Source: Leptofilum sp050292445 (GTDB lineage: Bacteria; Chloroflexota; Anaerolineae; Promineifilales; Promineifilaceae). From it: 8,130 nt of DNA. Shown one piece after another: positions 3,711 to 8,130 of this stretch (positions are counted from its first letter, which is position 1; each line of letters starts with the position of its first letter). The notes below the pieces were generated by a model. The model did no database searches. It saw only the letters and a list, made by a program, of their open reading frames with translations, and was not told the DNA's origin. A program made the translations under genes and the position numbers. The DNA lies in the NCBI GenBank assembly GCA_050292445.1, contig JBNKLQ010000268.1, positions 1 through 8,130 on the forward strand, written 5' to 3'.

Positions 3711-6017
3711 ATGCAACACGCATTTTTCCTTGCACAAACGGCAAATGAACGAGCCAGTTTGCCTTTAATTTGGTGGCTTGGCCCCATTGGGGCCGTTTTG
3801 GCTCTGGGGTATGCCTGGTACTTTTACCAGCAGGTAATGAAAGAGAGCGAAGGCACGCCCAAAATGATAGAGATTGCCCAAGCGGTACGCGAAGGGGCCA
3901 TGGCCTATTTGCGGCGGCAATATCGGGCTGTCGGGCTTGTGTTTGGCGGTTTGTTTATCATCTTTATTATTTTGGCGCTTTTGGACCTGCAAAATCCGAT
4001 TGTGCCGGTCGCTTTTCTGACAGGTGGTTTCTTCTCCGGTTTATGCGGCTTTTTTGGCATGAAGACAGCGACGAATGCCTCGGCGCGAGCGGCTAATGCG
4101 GCCAGAGGCAGCCTAAACGGTGGTTTGCAGGTTGCCCTGCGCGCTGGCGCAGTGATGGGTCTGGTTGTTGTTGGGTTTGCTTTGTTGGATATCACCATTT
4201 GGTTTTTGGTGCTTTACTTTGTTCCCCCGGCGGCGTTTATCCGCGAAGCCATTAACCCGCTGCCCCAAATTACAGCGACGATGTTGAGCTTTGGCATGGG
4301 CGCTTCCACGCAAGCGCTGTTTGCTCGCGTGGGTGGTGGTATTTACACCAAAGCGGCCGATGTTGGGGCTGACCTGGTCGGTAAGGTAGAAGCTGGTATC
4401 CCTGAAGACGATCCGCGTAACCCGGCAACCATCGCTGACAATGTCGGTGATAACGTAGGTGATGTGGCCGGTATGGGTGCAGACTTGTATGAATCCTACG
4501 CCGGTTCTATTTTGGCGACATCCGCGTTGGGTGTAGCTGCTGTGGTGGTTGGCGGTGCTGCTTTGTTTGATGGACAGGCGCCAACGATTATGCAGCAGAT
4601 GGATTTGCAGTTGAAATATATCGCCGCCCCCATCGTCATTGCCGCGATTGGTGTGGCGCTCTCTATTTTGGGCGTGTACCTGGTGCGTGCCGATGATGGA
4701 GCTACCCAGGGGCAGCTCATCAACGCTTTGAGCCGGGGCTTATATGGCAGCTCCATTGGTATCGCGATTTTGTCGTTGCCGGTGGTGCTGATTCTTGACC
4801 TGCCCAACGCGATCCAGGTTTGGGTTTCAATTTTGGTTGGTTTGGTTGTGGGCATTGTGGTGGGTAAGGCAACAGAATATTACACGTCCCATGCTTTCAA
4901 GCCGACGCGCAGCATTGCTGAACAGGCAGTGACGAGTCCGGCTACGCTGCTCATCGAAGGGTTGGCTGTTGGTATGGAGTCTGCTGGGATCCCGGTTTTA
5001 GCGATTGTGACCGGTATTGCCATTAGTTTTTATTCGATGGGCGGTGTTGAGAATATTTCAATGGGCTTGTATGGTGTTGGTATTGCCGCTGTGGGTATGC
5101 TCTCTACGCTGGGCTTTACTTTGGCAACGGATGCATATGGTCCTATTGCCGACAATGCCGGTGGTAACGCCGAAATGGCTGGCCTGGACCCCAGTGTCCG
5201 TGAAAAAACTGACCAGTTGGATGCGGTTGGGAACACAACAGCAGCGATGGGTAAAGGATTCGCCATTGGTTCTGCCGCTCTTACTTCGTTGGCGCTGCTT
5301 GCTGCCTACCTTGAAGAGATTCGCCTCTCTTTGACATTGCACGGTGGTGGTGAGGCGTTGATGGTAAACGGCCGTGCCGTAGAAATATGGACGATGCAAG
5401 ACTTCATGGTATTTTACAATGTCACCATGCTGAATCCCGCTGTTTTGATCGGCGTTTTTATTGGCGCAACCACAGCATTCTATTTTGCCGCGATGACGAT
5501 GCGGGCCGTGGGCCGGGCAGCAGGTGGTATGGTAGAAGAAGTGCGGCGGCAGTTCCGCGAATCGCCCGGCATTTTGCAGGGTACGGTTCGTCCTGACTAT
5601 GCGCGCTGTGTGGAAATTAGTACCGCAGCTGCCCAAAAGGAGATGATCGCCCCTTCTGTTCTGGCATTGATTGTGCCGGTGGTTGTGGGTGTTTTGTTTG
5701 GCGTGGCGGGCGTTTTGGGCCTGCTGGGCGGTACCCTGACTGCTGGGTTTGCGCTGGCTATTATGATGGCCAATGCAGGTGGTGCCTGGGATAATGCCAA
5801 GAAATATATTGAAGAAGGGCATCATGGTGGTAAAGGTTCCGAGGCGCACAAGGGTGCCGTTATTGGCGACACCGTAGGTGATCCGTTTAAGGATACGTCT
5901 GGTCCTTCCTTGAACATTTTGATTAAACTGATGTCGATGGCTTCGGTTGTGTTTGCCGGATTAATTACCTTTTTTGGTAATGGTGTGGGTTTGGTCGCTT
6001 TGTGGTTTGGTGGTTAA
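3711..6017 (+). CDS. hppA: Membrane-bound pyrophosphatase, K+-dependent type, probably Na+-pumping
   Basis: A 768-residue polytopic protein (about 16 hydrophobic helices), normal length for bacterial H+/Na+-PPases. It hydrolyses cytoplasmic pyrophosphate and exports an ion. The active site is complete: DVGADLVGKVE at 217-227, DNVGDNVGD at 243-251, DNAGGNAE at 481-488, GGAWDNAKKYIEEG around Asp694, and D720, D724, D728 in DTVGDPFKDTSGP, with Lys739 in NILIKLM. GNTTAA at 507-512 has Ala511 where K+-independent enzymes have Lys, so K+ activation is predicted. Glu261 in DLYESY occupies the gate position seen in Na+-PPases such as that of Thermotoga, whereas K+-dependent plant H+ pumps carry the Glu one turn later. 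Together these favour Na+ (or dual Na+/H+) transport, an inference. The start is firm: an in-frame TAA lies just upstream at 3705, and GGAGG (3694-3698) precedes the ATG by 12 nt. It forms a single-gene transcript. Confidence 0.97.
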   Translation: MQHAFFLAQTANERASLPLIWWLGPIGAVLALGYAWYFYQQVMKESEGTPKMIEIAQAVREGAMAYLRRQYRAVGLVFGGLFIIFIILALLDLQNPIVPVAFLTGGFFSGLCGFFGMKTATNASARAANAARGSLNGGLQVALRAGAVMGLVVVGFALLDITIWFLVLYFVPPAAFIREAINPLPQITATMLSFGMGASTQALFARVGGGIYTKAADVGADLVGKVEAGIPEDDPRNPATIADNVGDNVGDVAGMGADLYESYAGSILATSALGVAAVVVGGAALFDGQAPTIMQQMDLQLKYIAAPIVIAAIGVALSILGVYLVRADDGATQGQLINALSRGLYGSSIGIAILSLPVVLILDLPNAIQVWVSILVGLVVGIVVGKATEYYTSHAFKPTRSIAEQAVTSPATLLIEGLAVGMESAGIPVLAIVTGIAISFYSMGGVENISMGLYGVGIAAVGMLSTLGFTLATDAYGPIADNAGGNAEMAGLDPSVREKTDQLDAVGNTTAAMGKGFAIGSAALTSLALLAAYLEEIRLSLTLHGGGEALMVNGRAVEIWTMQDFMVFYNVTMLNPAVLIGVFIGATTAFYFAAMTMRAVGRAAGGMVEEVRRQFRESPGILQGTVRPDYARCVEISTAAAQKEMIAPSVLALIVPVVVGVLFGVAGVLGLLGGTLTAGFALAIMMANAGGAWDNAKKYIEEGHHGGKGSEAHKGAVIGDTVGDPFKDTSGPSLNILIKLMSMASVVFAGLITFFGNGVGLVALWFGG

Positions 6018-6058
6018 TCAGGCTGTTGTAACATTGACGCGATGAAATGAATGAGAGC

Positions 6059-6090
6059 TACGGCCGTTTACGGCCGTACCTTTTTGTTTT
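6059..6090 (+). terminator. hppA terminator built from two ACGGCCGT octamers
   Basis: TACGGCCG (6059-6066) pairs perfectly with CGGCCGTA (6071-6078) around a TTTA loop, followed by CC and TTTTTGTTTT (6081-6090). Each arm is part of a complete copy of the over-represented ACGGCCGT octamer, 6060-6067 and 6070-6077. Confidence 0.88.
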
Positions 6091-6118
6091 ACCCTCACAA
6101 AAGCCTTACTATCTGCGT

Positions 6119-6138
6119 TATAATATGAAGCATATTAT
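6119..6138 (+). promoter_or_regulatory. -10 box overlapped by a perfect 8+8 inverted repeat (candidate operator)
   Basis: A consensus TATAAT lies at 6119-6124, with only a weak -35 (CTCACA, 6094-6099, 19-bp spacing). Starting one base inside the -10, ATAATATG (6120-6127) and CATATTAT (6131-6138) form a perfect inverted repeat with a 3-bp spacer. It covers the -10 and the expected start near 6131. A dimeric repressor bound here would block the polymerase. The gene's GGAG ribosome site follows at 6151-6154. Confidence 0.6.
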
Positions 6139-6159
6139 CTTGATACATTTGGAGTCATT

Positions 6160-7197
6160 ATGACCACTGCCGCTGTCTACGTCCCCGCCAAGGCCCACAC
6201 CAAATCTGGACATCCTGAAAACCAATCACGACTGAGCCAAATCCTACCTTTTTTAGATGAGGCTGGGATTTTAGCTGATATTGATCTGTTGGATCCGGCC
6301 CCGGCTACTATTGAGCAGCTGCGCCGAGTCCACGCGCCAGCGCTTATTGAGCGCATTCGGGAAGTATCTGTAACGGGTGGGGGGATGCTGGACATGGGGG
6401 ATACTTATGCCACATCAGAAAGCTTTGAATTGGCACGGCTGGCAGCTGGTTCAACCAGTGCTGTTGTTGACCAAATCCTGACGGGACAGGCGCAAAATGG
6501 CTTTGCTTTGGTGCGTCCGCCGGGGCATCATGCGGAACACAACCGCATTAGTGGGTTTTGTTTATTTAACAATGTGGCGGTGGCCGCTCGGCAGGCGCAG
6601 GTGGTGCATGGTGTGAAGCGCATTCTCATTTTGGACTTTGACGTGCATCACGGCAACGGTACCCAAGACATTTTTTACGATGATGATTCGGTAATGTTTA
6701 TCTCGGCCCATCTGTTTTTGCCCCGTATGTTTTATCCAGGGACGGGCGATTTTCAGGAATTGGGCAATGGCTTTGGGCATGGCTACACGGTAAATGTGCC
6801 GTTGATACCCAATGTGGGAGATGTTGGGTACGGCCGTATCCTCACAGAATTGGTTAAACCGTTAGCCCAGCAGTTTAGACCGGAACTCATTTTGGTTTCT
6901 GCCGGATACGATGCTCATTGGCAAGATCCCCTGTCAACGGCTGGGTTGAGCCTGACCGGTTATGCAGAAATGTCGCGGGCTTTGGTTCAACTGGCAGATG
7001 AGTTGGCCCACGGCCGTATCCTTTTTGTGCTAGAAGGTGGTTACCAGATTCAGGCACTTTCTTACGGCATTCTCAACACCTTCTATGCTCTGACCGGCCA
7101 GGACAAAATTGACGATCCACTAGGCTGTATGCCCCATGACGAACAGGACATTAGTCAGCTTCTGCGCCGTCTCAAGCGGCATCACTTGATTTATTAG
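6160..7197 (+). CDS. Class II histone deacetylase-like / acetylpolyamine amidohydrolase family enzyme
   Basis: A 345-residue zinc-dependent deacylase of the arginase/deacetylase fold, full length for the family. RPPGHHA at 119-125 carries the His-His charge-relay pair (H123, H124) and is followed by GFCLFNNVAVAA. DFDVHHGNGTQD starts at 159, with predicted zinc ligands D161 and H163. SAGYDAH at 247-253 supplies the third ligand, D251. LEGGY at 291-295 supplies the transition-state Tyr295. All catalytic residues are intact. The HLFLPRMFYPGTG loop after SA resembles class II rather than class I (AcuC) enzymes. Bacterial relatives deacetylate acetylpolyamines, acetyl-lysine or small amides; the substrate cannot be chosen from sequence alone. 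It has no signal peptide and is cytoplasmic. GGAG (6151-6154) is 5 nt before the ATG. It is transcribed alone, with an inverted repeat over its promoter and a terminator after it. The neighbouring genes give no substrate clue. Confidence 0.93.
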   Translation: MTTAAVYVPAKAHTKSGHPENQSRLSQILPFLDEAGILADIDLLDPAPATIEQLRRVHAPALIERIREVSVTGGGMLDMGDTYATSESFELARLAAGSTSAVVDQILTGQAQNGFALVRPPGHHAEHNRISGFCLFNNVAVAARQAQVVHGVKRILILDFDVHHGNGTQDIFYDDDSVMFISAHLFLPRMFYPGTGDFQELGNGFGHGYTVNVPLIPNVGDVGYGRILTELVKPLAQQFRPELILVSAGYDAHWQDPLSTAGLSLTGYAEMSRALVQLADELAHGRILFVLEGGYQIQALSYGILNTFYALTGQDKIDDPLGCMPHDEQDISQLLRRLKRHHLIY

Positions 7198-7205
7198 ATG
7201 AAACT

Positions 7206-7224
7206 TTGCATAATATTTATGTAA
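7206..7224. repeat. AT-rich imperfect inverted repeat downstream of the deacetylase gene
   Basis: TTGCATAA (7206-7213) and TTATGTAA (7217-7224) form 8-bp arms with one mismatch and a 3-bp spacer, 9 bp after the stop codon. The geometry matches the candidate operator at 6120-6138, and the core ATAATAT is shared. It may be a regulator site or part of a promoter for the TPR gene. Confidence 0.35.
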
Positions 7225-7267
7225 ACGGCAGCAGAATTTAAGCAGCCCAATCACCTAAACACAATCG

Positions 7268-7293
7268 AAAGAAACGGCCGTACCGCTTTTTTT
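7268..7293 (+). terminator. Probable terminator of the deacetylase gene, with an ACGGCCGT octamer
   Basis: CGG (7275-7277) and CCG (7283-7285) pair around CCGTA. The flanking A-rich 5' side (7268-7274) pairs with the T-tract (7287-7293) after one mismatch and one G-T pair. The seven T residues give the release signal. The octamer (7274-7281) overlaps the stem. It is weaker than the other terminators and, being A-rich on one side and T-rich on the other, might act in both directions. Confidence 0.55.
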
Positions 7294-7315
7294 CATGTTT
7301 TATTGAGGCGCAAAC

Positions 7316-8130
7316 GTGACATCTATTCATTTGCACGACTACGTTAGACAAGTTGACAAACTTATTGATGACAACCGCCTGGTTGAAGCGATTGAACATT
7401 GTCGGCACATCCTGAATCATTATCCTCGCCACATTGATACCTATCGCATGATGGGTAAAGCCCTACTAGAAAAACAGGATTATGATGCCGCCAGTGATTT
7501 ATTCCTGCGCATTTTGAGTGCTGATCCCAACGATTTTATCAGCCATGTGGGTCTTTCCATTATTTACAAAGAAGAGCGCCAATATGATCAGGCGTTGTGG
7601 CACTTGGAACGGGCTTATGAAATTCAGCCATACAATGTGGCTATTCAGGGTGAATTGCGTCAGCTTTATGCCGATCAAGCTGAGGTGCGTCCCGGCGTTA
7701 TCCCGCTGACACGGGGGGCTTTGGCTCGCCTTTATATGCAAGGGGAACTTTACCAGCAAGCCATTTCTGAACTGCGTCGCATCCTGGAAGAGGAACCCGA
7801 GCGCATGGATTTACAGGTGCTGCTGGCTGAGGCTTATTGGCGTGATGATCAGCGTATTGATGCGGAGGAAGTTTGCCTCAATGTCTTAAGTGAATTGCCT
7901 AACTGTATCGTCTTAAATGCTATCTTGTCTGAAATTTGGCTGCAAACGGGACGCATTCCCGAAGCCCAAAAATATTTGCAACGATTGCACGGTTTGACGC
8001 AATGCACCATTAATTCATTAGATAAAGAAACGATTGCCGGCAAAGCTTTTGCCACGGAAGGTGCTTTTCATTTACCGGAACAAGCTGCGCTTGAATTCCT
8101 GGAAACAGGTATGGCCGTGCCTAATGGAGC
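7316..8130 (+). CDS. Tetratricopeptide-repeat protein, 3' end beyond window
   Basis: An open frame from GTG 7316 to the last base (271 codons, no stop). The start is well defined: an in-frame TGA lies at 7304-7306, GTG is the first start codon after it, GAGG (7305-7308) is 7 nt upstream, and the next in-frame Met is about 44 residues inside an obvious repeat. TPR-type helix pairs are visible at about residues 20-38, 39-73, 74-107, 134-163, 164-197 and 198-229, with characteristic A-L/Y-x-P patterns such as ILSADPND, AYEIQPYN and ILEEEPER. The region 108-133 breaks the periodicity. There is no signal peptide or membrane segment in the visible part. Such solenoids bind partner proteins, so a scaffold or assembly role is likely, but no effector domain is visible. 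The C-terminus, which would tell more, is outside the window. Confidence 0.9.
   Translation, partial: MTSIHLHDYVRQVDKLIDDNRLVEAIEHCRHILNHYPRHIDTYRMMGKALLEKQDYDAASDLFLRILSADPNDFISHVGLSIIYKEERQYDQALWHLERAYEIQPYNVAIQGELRQLYADQAEVRPGVIPLTRGALARLYMQGELYQQAISELRRILEEEPERMDLQVLLAEAYWRDDQRIDAEEVCLNVLSELPNCIVLNAILSEIWLQTGRIPEAQKYLQRLHGLTQCTINSLDKETIAGKAFATEGAFHLPEQAALEFLETGMAVPNG

Larger units (their letters stand above)
93..7281. repeat. Dispersed octamer palindrome ACGGCCGT, nine exact copies
   Basis: Exact copies at 93-100, 1161-1168, 3393-3400, 5368-5375, 6060-6067, 6070-6077, 6830-6837, 7010-7017 and 7274-7281. About 0.12 would be expected by chance in 8.1 kb at even base composition. Five lie in the roughly 16 percent of the window that is noncoding. 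Near copies ending in A (ACGGCCGA) lie at 478-485, 1344-1351 and 2035-2042. In three of the four coding copies the frame reads GGC CGT (Gly-Arg). The distribution recalls the HIP1 octamer of cyanobacteria. Confidence 0.9.

Noticed and set aside
5058..5849. 263-codon minus-strand open frame inside hppA
   Set aside because: It is antisense to the strongly conserved pyrophosphatase core, with His/Gln/Asn-rich low-complexity translation typical of a shadow frame.
2439..6101. 11-bp identity ACCCTCACAAA at 2439-2449 and 6091-6101, both upstream of genes
   Set aside because: Several 11-mer matches are expected by chance in 8 kb, and the distance to any -10 differs between the two.
6830..7022. 12-bp repeat ACGGCCGTATCC at 6830-6841 and 7010-7021 within the deacetylase gene
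   Set aside because: Explained by two copies of the dispersed octamer followed by an Ile codon in the same frame; not a separate repeat.

Overview
The window looks like chromosomal DNA of a free-living bacterium with moderate GC, most likely a Chloroflexota (Anaerolineae-like) organism. This is an inference from the style of the proteins (a Cys-free anti-sigma factor beside an ECF sigma factor, a large membrane pyrophosphatase, a class II HDAC-like hydrolase, a TPR protein) and from a very over-represented palindrome, ACGGCCGT. No rRNA, tRNA, CRISPR array, insertion sequence or phage gene was seen.

Layout: (1) 1-491, the 3' end of a gene whose product resembles the C-terminal half of a beta-lactamase-fold serine hydrolase. 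(2) 507-1070, minus strand, a four-helix membrane protein of unknown function that converges on gene 1. (3) 1248-2123, a two-gene operon, ECF sigma factor then membrane anti-sigma factor, closed by a strong terminator at 2177-2206. (4) 2546-3313, a soluble conserved-type protein of unknown function behind a 422-bp upstream region. (5) 3711-6017, hppA, a membrane-bound pyrophosphatase whose signature residues predict K+ dependence and probably Na+ pumping. It is preceded by a near-consensus sigma-70 promoter and a leader of about 225 nt. (6) 6160-7197, a class II HDAC/acetylpolyamine amidohydrolase-type enzyme with an inverted repeat over its -10 box. (7) 7316 to the end, a TPR protein starting at GTG and running off the window.

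Most genes are separate transcription units with their own terminators; only the sigma/anti-sigma pair is a clear operon. The pyrophosphatase would turn PPi hydrolysis into an ion gradient. The sigma/anti-sigma pair should sense an envelope or redox signal. No shared pathway links the remaining genes.

The most interesting material is noncoding. The two long upstream regions (before 2546 and before hppA) share a diverged 55-58 nt element with TGTTTCGC/GCGAAACA arms. They hold all three TGTTTNNNNAAACA dyads I found, and each contains a segment complementary to the downstream Shine-Dalgarno sequence. This suggests a shared, undescribed cis-regulatory RNA or operator family. Nine exact copies of ACGGCCGT occur where about 0.1 is expected, and two terminators are built from it.
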